In this document: one piece after another, positions 21,797-35,800 of the stretch
How the letters are laid out: each line of letters starts with the position of its first letter
How positions within the stretch are numbered: the stretch's first letter is position 1
Assembly (NCBI GenBank): GCA_015350385.1
Contig: WNKI01000002.1
Location: 779,852-843,851 of the forward strand
Direction: 5' to 3'
DNA length: 64,000 bases
Origin: Aculops lycopersici
Lineage: Eukaryota > Arthropoda > Arachnida > Trombidiformes > Eriophyidae
Notes under the pieces: model-generated
Seen by the model: only the letters and a program-made list of their open reading frames with translations
Databases searched by the model: none
What the model was told of the DNA's origin: nothing
Program-made: the position numbers and the translations under genes

Positions 21797-24700
21797 ATGC
21801 CATCGCCGCACCAAGATACAAAAGCCTCAAGCTCGACCAACACCACCACCACCGCTACCACCAACAAAGAGGCCATCAGTTTTTCAAATCCTGCAAGCAT
21901 CTCGCAGCCACCGAACGAGAGATTAGCTGGCGGCGGGGGCAAGTTTGGCGGCGACAGTGTCGCGCAGCCGACGAGAGGCAAACCCGGACAGCAGCTGGAT
22001 AGAAGCAACAAGAATCCGAGCCAACAAAATACAAGTAATTACCAGCAAGCTGGCAATGGCAAGCAGCAAAATGCGCCACAAAATGCAGTCGGTGCAGGTG
22101 GTAGCGGTGGTGGTTGTAACGGGGCTGGTGGCAAACCACCACTGTCTGGCAATGGCGGTCCCGGGAACAAGTCGGTCCAGAATGCAACGCGAACTCGCGC
22201 CAACGTCGGCGATTCCGCGACATCTGGCTCGAGCGCGAAAATTGATGGCGACCTGGTGAATGTGGCCAATGAAAATCGTGTTATCCTCAATGTTGGTGGC
22301 ATCAGGCATGAAACTTACAAGGTGAGTTGAACGTACATTTTCCGTTAGCTAGCTCCTTCCCACTTCCTGTGCCAGGCGCGCAAGTGTAGTTTCCTTCCGT
22401 TTGACTTAGTGATCACTACTAGCGCTTTTGTTGATCCTTTTGCTTGTACACTTATAAACTGGCTGCTTTTTTCGCCTGCCGCTAACTCGTTTGTCGACCT
22501 GCTAAACGATTTCTCTTGTCCTCCATCCGTTGCCTTTAAAACGAAAATAATCCAATTGACTCGTTCGTGACAATCCCTGGCGACGGTGGCTTAAATCTTT
22601 CAATCAACAATGATGATCATAACATCAATAGACAACGCTCAAGAAAATTCCCGCCACAAGACTGTCCCGGCTGACGGAGGCGCTGGCCAATTACGACCCC
22701 ATGATGGGCGAGTACTTCTTCGACCGCCACCCCGGAGTCTTCGGCCAGATACTCAACTATTATCGAACGGGAAAGTTACATTACCCGACAGATGTTTGTG
22801 GTCCACTCTTCGAAGAGGAGCTTGAGTTTTGGGGGCTTGACTCGAATCAGGTAAGTGCTTTATCTTGAATGCAGCTACCATGTTGTCCAAATCCACTTGA
22901 CGTTTCCATGAAATTAATAAGAAATTATTGGATCTTTATGACACATTGAAAAAAAACTTGAAACTTCAGGTGGAACCTTGCTGCTGGATGACCTACACCC
23001 AGCATCGTGATACGGAGGAAACTTTGGCTGTTTTGGACAGATTGGATCTCGATACGGACAAGCCGAGCGAGGAGGAGATAGCGCGAAAGTTTGGCTTTGA
23101 GGAGGACTTTAGTCACAATAGGCTCACCAAATGGCAGCGGCTCAAGCCAAAAATGTGGTCCTTCTTTGATGAGCCCTACTCGTCTGTGGGCGCAAAGGTG
23201 AGTGATTGTAGACGAGATCTATTGATATATTTTAAGATTATGATGAATTGGTAGATAAAAAGACATGAAACTAAGAGACTAACAATAACCATTCTTCTAT
23301 ATGCATCACACGTATGATTTCATACGCATATCACGCAACACGTTTTCCTATTCAACCCAATTTGTTCGCTCGCCACGCCTTTCCTCCCTCATCTTCACTT
23401 GACCACCTTGCCTGATACCCAACGAATTTTTGTTAATCGAATCTCGGCGTCCCTGTGTTAACTCTATGGTGATAACTTATATATATATATTCAACAAATA
23501 TACACAGCTGATCGGCATTGTGTCAGTCTTCTTCATTTGCCTTTCAATTATATCATTTTGCCTTAAAACGGATCCGAATATGCGAGTGCCAGTAATTCAA
23601 AATGTCACCATCCATCTGCCAAACAACAAAACTGACTGGTCACTGGACAAGGTGTCCACAAATCCACTTGAAGCCTTCCAGTTGATAGAGACAATTTGCA
23701 ATATTTGGTTCACCTTTGAACTAGTGATGCGTTTCATCTCATGTCCCTCAAAATTAGCCTTCTGCAAGTCAATTTTAAATATCATCGACTTTACAGCAAC
23801 GCTCAGCTTTTACATTGATCTATTATTGCCTTCAATATTACAATCAACAAGCCAATTTGCGGCTAGCTCGTCGCAGATGCAGAATACCACCACCGATATT
23901 TTGGAATTTTTCTCAATTATTAGAATTATGCGATTGTTCAAGTTGACCCGCCACTCGGCTGGTTTGAAGATTTTAGTACAAACATTTAAAGCTTCAGCAG
24001 GCGAGCTAATGTTGTTGGTATTTTTCCTCCTATTAGGTATAGTGATATTCGCAAGTTTAATCTATTACGCCGAAAGAATACAAACAAATCCAGATAACGA
24101 TTTCAACTCTATTCCATTGGGCCTCTGGTGGGCCCTAGTAACAATGACCACAGTTGGTTATGGAGATTTGATTCCAAAGACCTACTTAGGTAAGTAGCAT
24201 TGCTATTGTTGAGATTGAACGCAATACTACACTAGACGCTCATCCATTCATTCCTACGTTTTGCGACAAGGTTACGTGAGTAGGTCTGCGTGCGCGATAT
24301 GAATGTAGCAGTATTAGCGTTGGATCTAGTATATAACTGGCCAAAGCCATCACTACCCTTGCACCACTGTATCCAGCTACCGTCGAAACACATTAGGTGT
24401 CTTCTAGTTGGTAGCGCCATGAATGAGGCCAGTTTCTCTTTTTCGCCTGGATCAGGCAAAAGGATACCGGAGGCAAGCTTTAAGCTCTAGCTTATAGTCA
24501 AGAGTCAAGCCGGAATAAAGACACTTTAAGCATAGAGGAAATTGCGACAGAAACTGCAGCAGTGGCTGCTGCTGCGGCAGTGAATGTCCAGGATAAGTTC
24601 ATTTGTATTCTTATCTCGCATCAAGCTTACCGCCTCTAACCTTTGCACGATTCTTGGCCATTGTAGTCATAATCATGTGTATAACTTAACTTGCCAAGGT

Positions 24701-27700
24701 AGCACAAGTGGTAGTGGTAGTAGTTCCGTTATCCAGTTCCGAGGCGAAATTGTGTCCTCATGCCAATGAACAGAGAGGAGTAACGGTTAAGAGTTGAGAG
24801 TTTAGCGATAAGTGAACACCAAGTGCGAAACAAACTACTGAGAATAAATTCAGTACCGTCTGCTACATACATTGAGTAAGATCAATTAGTTTTGTATTCT
24901 AGCACGAGTCTCAATGAGTTCGAACAATTACTAGTACGTGCATCAATCTTTATTGTTCGTGTTCCCGAAGTCAAATACGGGAGGTCACAGCGAGACGAGT
25001 TAAAGATGTGGATGGCTACGACGTTGAGTGGAAAAATATGTATGAAGTTTATCACCGACCACCCTGTCTAGTGGTCGCCTCGAGGCGTGCTCTACATCTA
25101 CAGCAATTTTACTCTTGCTACGACAACCACGATGTCTTGCTCAAATCTGACACAAAGCATCCAGACAAGTCCTGAGTCTTGGCTAGGTGAGGAGCAAATG
25201 ATCTAAAGAAGTACAAGGCAAAATTAGATAAAGCTAGGGGGAAACATATTTACCAATGTGTCTAGTGTCTTGAAGCTTTAATAATGTTTATGAGGACTAC
25301 TTCACTTCCCTGTAAGGCAAAGTATAACAAATAGTACTTCTAGGTCGGAGCTTGGCAGAAATGGAGCAAGGAATGTTTCTGTGCTCCACAATCGAACACT
25401 AGACCAATTTGTCAGCCTCAGGAAAGTTTAGAAGGTCGAGAGAGTCATCGTTGAACTCGATGACTTAATTATTGCCCACAAATGACTAACGGACAATTGT
25501 TCGGAAGGTTGCCTGGAATTTTTGTCAGGCAACCTTCCAGCAGCAAACCAAGCGCCAGCGTCCCCATGGTCGTTAGTCCACGAGGATGACGTTGGCCTAG
25601 AGGCCTCTCGACAGAACCAAACACGGGCGCTAGTGATGATCAATTTACAATGCACCACGGCAAGCGGACTTAAGAACAACCTTAGAGGCTCGTGTTGCAA
25701 GAGCATTTACAAGCTTAAGCCCATGCTCCAGCCTTGCATTTCAGACCTTGAGAGATAGAGAGCAGAGAGCATAGACATGAGGAAGTGGTAGTAGTAGTGG
25801 TAGTGGTAGTTGTGATGGCGGTAGTGATGGCACTAGTTGTTGAGGAGTGAATGAGGAGGAAAGAGAAAATTCCATTCCAATCAAAACTAAGCAAGTGGAA
25901 GAGTAAGTGGGCAGAATGGTGTCGATTTCAACTAAAGCAGCCAAAGTTGGAAGTTGGGACCAAGTAACCAACAGCAAACCCTCCAGTCAGCTAGCCAGCT
26001 ACTAGACTATGGGGAAAGAACCTAACAGTCTCATAAAATTGTTAGCAACTACAAGTCAGACAAGCCCCGCAATTCCAATTCCATTCTGCCTTTGTTAGGC
26101 CAAGTGAGGAATTGAACTCGATGTGTGGTGTGTTTGTAGAGCCTAACGCTTTGTCATGGTTCCATTGGCGGAAGTTCTAAGCGACTTTAGTTTGGCTAGC
26201 GAGAAGTAGAGGCACGCTAAAACGCTAGCAGTGGACCATTGCCATTGGCGGCAATGGTGATGGTCAGGCGCTGCCACCCGATTCTGGTTGGAGAGTGAAG
26301 TTTTGTGACCATTGTCAAGCACACTGGTAGCATTGAGCAAATACCAAATACCGCAAACATAATGTGAGCGCACTGCACCACGCAACCTAGGCGACGAGAG
26401 CCAGAGGAGACGACCCGAAAACTCTCAAGCATTTTGAGGAGATGGACGGAAGAACGGACAGACAGATAGATGGACAGACAGACAGACAGGGACAACCACG
26501 CAAACAGTCTCTCATGGACTTCCGCCAAGTGGCCGCTTGGTTGGCTAGCTAGCTAGCCAACAGGAGAGAAGGGTAACCATGTGACTTGAGCAGAAGTTCT
26601 CTCATACATGAGCAGAGTCTTCGAGAGGGATCTCAGTTTCTTCCCTTAGTCTGGTTGCTAGAGCAAATCATTGTTATATCTAGCTTCCAGCTGGCCTCTG
26701 TTTGGTTCTCCTAGTAAGCAGCGAGCGATTCATTCAAGCGGTCACTTTCTGTAGGCCGTTCAGTCTTGGTGTGTCCTATTCGAAGACCGTCGTGCGCCAT
26801 TTACTCCTGAGTCCAGTGAGTTAGCGCTTAACCTCCGTCTCGTGTGCTAGCTAGCCAGCTAGAATGAAATCAATTCGCATGCTGCAAATGGCAAGGATAG
26901 TCGGTGAAAACGTCCAACACCAACAGCAACAGCGACCACCACAACAACGAGAGACGATCGAGGAAAAGGGGGAGTGACTTATGGGCAATGGACAGCAACT
27001 AGCTATATGCCGCCAAACAACCACCACCACTGCGACTAACTAGCTCTCGATAATTTCAATCAGTTGTAAGTGACTTTGAGCGTGATACGATCGACTATAA
27101 GCTTGCCAGCCAGCCAGCGAGCTAGCCATCCGCGAGCTAAGCAAGCTAAATAAGAGGCTCGGGCTCCAGTTTCGAGCAAAGGGGGCGAGTTTTGCTGAGT
27201 GGCAGTTTAGAGCGAGGGTTCGCCAGCGGAACAAGAAGCAGCTTACAACAACAGCAACCACCGAGAGCAGAGGCTAAGCGTGCTGCTGGTGTGGCTGGTT
27301 TCAGTTCAGACCAAAGCGAACCAAGTCGCCGGTGGTTGGCCGACGGCAACGAAGGCAGGGCCTTGGGTCTACCAAACCGACTATTATAATCATTACCATT
27401 ATTGTTATTATTATTATCGAGCGCCGCTATCATATGTTATATCGGCGCCCGCCAAGTGAGTTCATAGTCGGCCGATTTGGTGGTGGTGGTGGTAGAAGCA
27501 GCTGCCTCTCGACTGTTGATCGCTTGCTATCTGGCAAGCTCGACGTCCGAACGGTTGCTCGCATTCTAGTTTCAATGCCGCTGCTACTGCTTCGGCGGTG
27601 GCCGCTTTGTGCTTGAACACCAGCAAGCCAGTTGCAGCATCCACTCAAGTGCCGCCGAGAACGTGGAAGTAGAGAAGATGGAAGGTTAGATCACTTATAT

Positions 27701-30700
27701 CTTCGATCACCAGCTTGGCGAGCTAGCGTTCCACTAAAACCCCATGGCTCAAACTGCTGTACAGCCAGCACCACCGATCATCAGGCGGGAAAGGCAAGTA
27801 GTGGCCAGCATTGAGTTCTACAATGATGATGTTGGCAGCGCCGGGGAGTTTCGTTAAACTGGCGAGCTTCCGCTTCGCTAGTAACTGCCTCCTCCTCGTA
27901 ATGCGTGCCAGTAACTAGGTGATCTGGCTACCGCTCAACTTGTGAGTCGAGTGGTGGCTCTTTCGTGCTGATAGTGCCAAAATTGGAGTCGAGAGCTAAA
28001 AACCCTGAGCGACTAGGAGTGTAAGATGAATAAGAAGAAGAGGGGGAGGGCCACTGGGGAGTTTGACTGCCAAGTCCAAGTGGAAGAGTTAGCCGCAACA
28101 AAAAGCTGAGCTGAGCTGAGCTTCCTTCTCGTGTTTCCTCACAGTGGCGGTGGTGGCAACGACAACCACGATAGCCAGCAAGTTAGACGAGTGGCCGCAA
28201 ATACGATGCAGATACCAATACATTCAAGCCAATACATTGCACGATTTATGTAGATGGCTATAGCCGGTGCGAAACTAGCCGCAAGAAAACTGGACTAAGG
28301 GAAGAGAAGACAACAAGCCACTCGAGTTAATGTATACATGTAACCGTTGGGTTACTCCTACTCCTTTGGCTGCTTATCAAGTAGCGATGATAGGTGCTTG
28401 GGTGGTGGTTATAGTAGTCGCTCAATCATTATGCAGCAACCGGTCTTCGTTTCCGATGTTGTTGGTCGCAAGTGCGAAAGTCGGAGACTCGAGACTTCGG
28501 TGGCCAACCAGGAGGCTTGCGGGAAACTCACACAGGAGCCGTTGGTATCTGGTGTGCTTACCGCATGTCGAGTTCAAGCCAGCCTATTCTATAGCCATAT
28601 TGACTAGTGGTAGTGGTAGTGGGCCAGTGGCGACGACGACGACGTCACGACCACCACACTGCAGGTGGTTTGCATGGAGGCCAGGTGCCGACTGGCCGCC
28701 CACCTGGTCTGTGCAGACGCGCGGCGCTTGGGGCGATATTTGCCGCCTGAGAATACGTGAAAGTGATGCAAAGAGTAAACATTGAGCAATGTACAATAAA
28801 GGTTACGAAACCATCGTTTCGTAAGCGTGTCGGTTAAATTTGAACTGAAAGCTATGCAAGGGCGGAAACAAAGCCACTAGAGACCACCAGTTACGATGAT
28901 ATCGTTGTTTAAAGTTTACTACTGCCACCTTCACTACAACCACCACCGGTACTTCTACATTGGTGCAACTACTTCTGCTAACTTGGCTAATGCCAACACT
29001 ACTGTTATGCCATTATGCTATTTAGCTTGGTGGCTGACTGGCTGAGAGTTTGCCTGGGTGCCCACCTTGAGTAGAGTTGGCGACAACGGCGTCGATGCGA
29101 GCTGGTTTGCTGCAAGCAAGCTAGCTAGCTGAAGGTGCGGAGGTAATTGTCGTTCCTTGGCTAGTCTTGACAAAACACTGACTAGCATGACCAGTGGGCG
29201 TCTAAGCAAATGCAGATAGATTGTTTGTAGAAGGGGAGAGGTCGCGAGGCTGATGCGAGGACGTCTCTTTGTTGCTGACACCCACAACGAGTTAAGTGTA
29301 AAACTAACGGAGATCACAAATGAGACGAAAAAGAAGACGACGACTGCGACTGCGACTACGATGGTAGCAGTTGTATTATAACCCGCCAACTTGTCACTTT
29401 CCCACGAGGCCAACACATGAAATGCTAACCAACAGACCGACCAAAGAAATGCGGCCAACGAGGTTGCCATCGACGACGACGACCACCACCACTAGCACAG
29501 CGGCCGTGGTGAGGTTGGCGTAAGTGGTTTTGGTCTTGGCAACGCCTTGAGGCGCGAGAACAAATTATGTGTCCACGTCTAATCGGGTTGCGCGTTCGCT
29601 TAACACGGCGGCCTTGGTTGCGTCACTCGTACACAATGGGCCAATACGAGGAGGAGCACATAGAGAGAAAGAGAGAGGGCCAATAGAGAGCCAATGGTGA
29701 TGGTGGTGATGGTAATACAGCCAGCGAGAGACGCTTGCGTCCTTCTCGCTAGCTCTCAACTCGTGACGCCTTAAACGCCACGAGTTTTGATACTATAAAG
29801 TGTCGAGTCAATAGTCACCATTGTGTCGCTGCTGGTGGTTGAATGAGAGGAGGTAGTTGAAGGTGGCAGCCTCATTACTCTTCTGCTGCTAGCAGTTGCC
29901 TCCGTTCCCATCTTGGCGGTTATCTTGGCTTCGGCTTGAGCGCGCTATAATTACGTTGCCACCAACTAAATCGGATTCATCTAGTCGCTGCTGACGCTCG
30001 CAAGGTCGAGCAGCAGCAGTAGCAGCATGTCATAGCATTTATTGCAAGGTGATGATCTTTTACCTTCAGAGCCAGCCAGCCATCTCGTCGGCAGGTGAGC
30101 AAGAGGCAGACCAACTAACAGATTCATTTGTCTGTTAGTTGGGCCAAGCCAGAGACAAATGGTTGTTGGGCCAGGAGGAATTTTTCATGCTTCAGCTGAC
30201 TTTGCTGCAGCTGCCGACTTGGAAAGCCATAAGAGCTTCTATACTCCTCAGTTGCTCAACCTTCGAGTTCAGTTGAACGGTTAGTGGTTGGTCGTTGGAC
30301 ATCAACCACCAACCGTCCATAAGGCGAAAGTCAAATGAAAGAGAGAGAAAGGGAATTACTCTCTCGGCCACCTAGTATTCGAAGTAGAATTTGTTGCTCG
30401 GTAAACATTTACCGACTTCCCAAGCAAAACCGCAAACCGACTACCTGGTCGCTATCGCCACCAACTTGCATCTGTCAACACCAGCAGTCTGCCCGCCCAG
30501 CTAGCTGGTCGGTCGGTTGGTTAGCTCTGAGGTTCTGGCAAATGCTAAATCCGGGAGACTAATGCTCGTGCCAAAAGGCTAGAGTGACTGGAGGCCAGTG
30601 AGGCAAACACACGCACGCAAACAGGTCGTGCGTCTTAGCTAGGCAACTAAGTTTGCCAAGTCGAGCTGGTGGACCGGTGAGCAAACATACGAGAAGGACC

Positions 30701-32792
30701 CAACCAACGAGTGAAAGGAGCATTTTGGCTAAACGAATATCTGGCTCGATTATATAACCTCCTCTCGCGGACACAAGTTTGCCACTCTCCAACGGCGACC
30801 TTAGTGGCCGTCATAAGCGGCGTGATTTGTTGCTGTTGTGTGACGCGGAAATTTGTCTCCGATTCCATGAGCAGAAAGGGGGAAACAAGGGCGCCGCTAG
30901 GACCTGAGACGTCGCTAGGTGCAAAGCAAGTAGACGAGTGGAAACGTGAGCGAAAGGGCCGAACGAGCTGACGTATGGCGCTCTCAAGTCGCGTATACGT
31001 GAGCGCGGGTGTGTTTTGTTGCCCGCGAGCCGGCCGGCCGGCCGGCAAATGGGCCAACAAGCTGGCCAACCAGCCAGCTAGCTAGATTGGTTAAGATGGC
31101 AAACGAGCAGCCATCTAACTGGCTGGCCACTCACAAGTTTGCGGGGCGCTAATGTCGCTGCTACTGTCGCCATCGCCGTTGCCTTTGCGAGAGGCGGCAA
31201 TTATTCCGCCGTTTGGCCTCGGAATGGCAGAGGCAGCGTCGCGTGAGTGGCGCTTTGTCAGAGTAGTTTCTTGCTTCTCCTCTTTGTTGGTCGGCTGGCT
31301 GGCTGGTTGGCTGGCTGGTTGGCCGGTTGGCTGGCAGGCTGGTTGGTCGGCCGGCCGGCTTGTGGTATCTAGTGAGTGAGCACAAAGCGCTTTGCGATTT
31401 GCCAGCACTCAAAGGGAGCCAGTGGTTGCTTGCTGCAACTAGACCCGCTGCGCCGAACTCAAACTTAAACTGCACGGCCGATGGGCTAACCGAACTGAAC
31501 GGTTAGTGAAGCGCGACCGCGACGAAAGGGACGCCGCAATGGGGACAGCGGCTTCTTTTCACGGAGCTCACCACCAGCCAGCAAGGGCACCGGTCGCTAC
31601 GGCGACAACGAACCGATGATGAGCCGATGGAGTCGGGAGTGTGCATCGAGCTCGCGTTACGCAACGACAAGCAACGACTAGCCAACAGTTTGCGGCGGCA
31701 GCGGCAAACTAGACCAGCTCACCTGGTTGCGTAGTAGTAATTCGGAGGCGAGCGGCCGAATCTAGTTGCAACTCGCCACCAGGAGCTTGGTTAGGCGGCC
31801 GTCAGTTACACTTGCGAGCGTCCGGCTGGCAGGCTTGCTTTAGCCGGAAGTGGAGACACTCGCATCAACTGGGCCGCAGCCATCGCCGCCACTGGAGCTC
31901 TGGTGAGCTCCAGGGTAGAGGCAAAAAGTTGCGCGCTTTGTTTCAATTCGCTGCTTTGCGGTCGAGTTGTTGTCAGTGCCCTTGGTTACCTTTAGCTGCC
32001 ATGTCGGCTGCGGTTGTGTTGTCTCCTGCTTACTGAACTCCCCAAACCCAACTGTCGGCGAGCTTATTGCGGATCCTACTGCTGCTGATGCAGTCGGATT
32101 ATATTCCGCTCGCTTGTCGTTATCGCCGGCCATTGAATTGCTTGCTGAAAACTAGAGCGAGAAGGGGAGAAGAAATTGAACAAATTGTGTGACTCAGCCA
32201 TCCGAGTGCCAAGCCAACCAAACAACGACCGCGTCGACTATGACGACAGAGTTCCGGTGACGATAAGTCAGCAAACGTGGGAAACAAAGCGTTTTCCTGG
32301 TAGCGGGTTAGAGGTAGCAAGAGCGATGAGTCTGGTGGCGTTGAAAAATGTGCTCAACGGACAGGTTAGCTTGTCGCCAGTCTCGTCGTTTGCCTTTCTC
32401 ACTTCATCCCTGCAGGTTTAGCATAAATGTCGCTTGCTGGTGTCGCTAGGCGCGACCAGCGAGAAATGGAACTAGCGCCTCGTCGTCGTCGTCATCGTCA
32501 TCATCATCGCTATTGCTGTTGTTCTTATCTCAAAATCATCACTCATTTTAGATGGCATTAGCTACGCAGCCAGTCGGCCAGCCTACTAGCTCGCTTGCTG
32601 GTCTGATTCATCGGGAAGCCGACCGAGCCACCAGCTCAAATCTAAACCAGACTCTGAGCTACCGTGTCAAGCGGCTTACTAGGCGACGGAGCAGCGAGAC
32701 TATGGTCGTCATCATCCATCTACCTGTCCGGCTATCTATCGATCTCATGCCGTCCTCCTTCAATTTCCTATCCCGTTTTCCCCTTCTCTATG

Positions 32793-32842
<50 letters not shown>

Positions 32843-35800
32843 NNNNNNNNNNNNNNNNNNNNNNNNNNNNNNNNNNNNNNNNNNNNNNNNNNNNNNNNNN
32901 NNNNNNNNNNNNNNNNNNNNNNNNNNNNNNNNNNNNNNNNNNNNNNNNNNNNNNNNNNNNNNNNNNNNNNNNNNNNNNNNNNNNNNNNNNNNNNNNNNNN
33001 NNNNNNNNNNNNNNNNNNNNNNNNNNNNNNNNNNNNNNNNNNNNNNNNNNNNNNNNNNNNNNNNNNNNNNNNNNNNNNNNNNNNNNNNNNNNNNNNNNNN
33101 NNNNNNNNNNNNNNNNNNNNNNNNNNNNNNNNNNNNNNNNNNNNNNNNNNNNNNNNNNNNNNNNNNNNNNNNNNNTCTCGTTCACTTGTCTCTAGCTCTC
33201 AGCAACCGGAAACAGCCGCCGAGTGGTACGCTTGTATCTCCAGGTTCCCATCATTCTCTTTCTCCGAGTGTCTTTCTACTTTGCTGTTACCTGCTTACCT
33301 CTACTACAACTACTGTAATACTCTTACTGAGGTTCTCCGGTGAGAATGGACAGTCAAAGAGACAACTGTGCAACGAGTTTTGTTATGTTTCGCGGCGCGA
33401 ACAATTTGCAGCTAAATCGTCATTTCCATCTTCGTTTGTGTCCCCTCCTTTTTACTGAATGGCTCAAGCTTGATCAAAATGCCAGAGATAGCAGCTGGCG
33501 CCTTGGCTCAAATGTGTCATCATCATTCTGGTTAGCCTCTGATCTAGGCATTCGAATCACGTGACTTTTTTGTGCTGGCATCGCGCCTACACCGCAGCCA
33601 AGGCAAGAAAAGCAACCATAACAACAATACGACGAAACAGAAGCTTTTTTATCACAGAAGAGTTGCCCTTTGACGCCGCTGCGGGAAAAGACACAGATAA
33701 AAGCCACCGACTGATTATCTAACTAGCGCCTCTTTATCCAACTTCTAATCTAAACGTGAATCTGAATTCGAACCTGAACCTGGACCTGGACCTAACGCAA
33801 TGCAATGCAACGAATCAAAACCAACCAACGGGCATTAAATGGCACATTAAACTTGGACGACATGATATTTTGCACCACGGTGACATGACGTGCAAAACAC
33901 GCGCCGACCAAATACAAAACAACTACTGAAACACTTAAACAATGGCAGGCATGTTCGTGGGCGCCCTCTGCGCTTTGGCCGGTGTGCTGACCATCGCGCT
34001 GCCAGGTAAGTAGAAGCGCGATCACAGTAAATGAGCTTGCGTCATGCGCTCTCGCTGCTCACCACTTGAGATCAATCAGCTAATTGAGCTGCCAGGTGGT
34101 CGGGCTGAAAGTAGTGCGCACGTAACTCGAACACAAGTGAGCAAGTTGCACACTGAATATCAACTACCCTTATGAAACGACAACCAGCACCACGATTAAT
34201 GTTGCTTCTGTCTGGTCAGCAAGCGAGTGGCGCTTTGTGCTGATTAACTTGACCCGCTGGCCTCCGCTTACGCGAAGGAATTAGTACGCGCAATGAGCTA
34301 ACCAGATTCTCTCGTACCCCAACTGTCAACTTCCGGCCATTGAAAAAAACAAACGAAAATGCAACGGCAACCACCTGTGCCTGGCCCACCGTGGAACATA
34401 CTCTTCTCATATGCAATTGTATATACAAACGCACAGTGCCTGTTATCGTGTCCAACTTTGCCATGTTCTACTCGCACACGCAAGCGCGCGCCAAGCTACC
34501 CAAGAAGCGGCGCCGCATCATGCCCGTCGAGCACTTGCCCCGATCTCTGGCCGTCCGTACCGCTCACCCCAACCAAATGCACCACGCCCACGCGGCGGCC
34601 GGCGTCGGATTCGGCGCCGCCGGTGGCCGACCCCCGGCAACGCTGACCGCAGCCAACCTAACTGGCTCCGGTCAGGGACCTGTCACGGCCGGCGGGTTCT
34701 CCTACTACGTACCGGGTATGGTTAGTTCGGGTGGTTCAACGGGCACAAGCCATTTGGTGGGTCGGCCAGCGGCGGGTGCCAATATTTACAACTTTGGCGT
34801 TGGCTCCTCCTCACTATCTCCGGCCGGAGGTAGCTCGACTCTGGTGCCGCGAGGCGCCACCCTCGACTACCCGGGACCAACACGAGCCAGAATCAATCTG
34901 TCCAACAAGGACCTGTTACCGGACGCAGTGCCATCGAGTGGTCAAATAAACAGTAGTAGTACTATTATTAGCAGTAGTCGTAATAATGCAAATAACCAGC
35001 AACAAACAGGTGATCTCGCGGCTAGCACCTCGCAGTCGCCACTTGATGCAGGAAATACTAATAGTCAGCAGCACCATTCCCAACAGAGGAGGACCAACTC
35101 GACGGCCAGTGCTGGCCGAGCGGCGAGCGATCGGCCGGGCAGGTCGAGCCAAACGATGACGCAACAATTGAAACAACAGCAACAGCAACAGCAGAGACAG
35201 GATAGCAATGATATCTCGGCAACGGATGTGGAGGGAGGGAGTGTAAAGGGAAGTGGAACCAGTGAGTCGCTTTCGAGTGTTGCAACCAAACAGGTGGAGC
35301 ACTCGATCGGCGATCTGGTCTCGCCAAATTCCAGCGGAAGCTCCTCGGTGATTGCTGAGGTCCATCAAAATAAACCTACAACCACCATTAAGAGTGACTC
35401 GAGCGTATCGGCAACTAGGCAGCCATCTGGAAAATCAGTAGACTCAACAGCGGCGGTTGTGGTGCAAATGAAGACGCAACAACAGCGACCATCTCAAGCT
35501 CAAGCTCAGCAGCAACAACAACAACCTGCTCAGGTAATGCTCAAGCAGCAACAGCATCGAGTTGCCACCAGACAGAAGAGCGGGAGCTTATGTTGTTCCG
35601 AATGCCAAACATCGCCGCAGTCGGCGTCGGTGTCCATGTCTAGCGGCGGTTCTGGTGGCAGACAGCCGCCACCTTGTTGCAGCGGCGGCGGTAGTCGGCG
35701 TAAAATGGCCCCGGAATGCGTGGACTGCAACGAGTGCGGCGCCTGCTGCGGCCGGTGCAAGGCGAATGTGGGCCACCAGCGCTCACATTCGCGCCCTGGC

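Larger units (their letters stand above)
24190..33948. other. Giant Shaw intron 4 (9.76 kb)
   Basis: Separates the pore exon (ends TYLG) from the S6 exon (starts [11 protein letters not shown]). It contains no gene I can support. It holds microsatellites (26452-26492, 31287-31360, 32798-32842), a 333-base gap, and several near-perfect hairpins (25503-25538, 28803-28824, 30111-30142, 30278-30315, 31892-31913). Repeated GCTAGC/GCCAGC words are dense. An open frame at 28330-28785 is followed by AATAAA (28795-28800) but has no family match. Confidence 0.85.

Noticed and set aside
28330..28800. 151-codon open frame with a hydrophobic segment, followed by AATAAA, inside the Shaw intron
   Set aside because: No family, another frame is open over the same DNA, and composition equals the surrounding intron; a nested gene is not excluded.
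33540..33572. CATTCGAATCACGTGAC followed by a T run, resembling a tRNA B box and Pol III terminator
   Set aside because: No A box, cloverleaf or acceptor stem could be found in the 80 nt upstream.
33942..33950. ATG just before Shaw exon 5 as a start codon
   Set aside because: It lies in the intron end; the acceptor AG at 33947-33948 joins exactly in phase with the pore exon.
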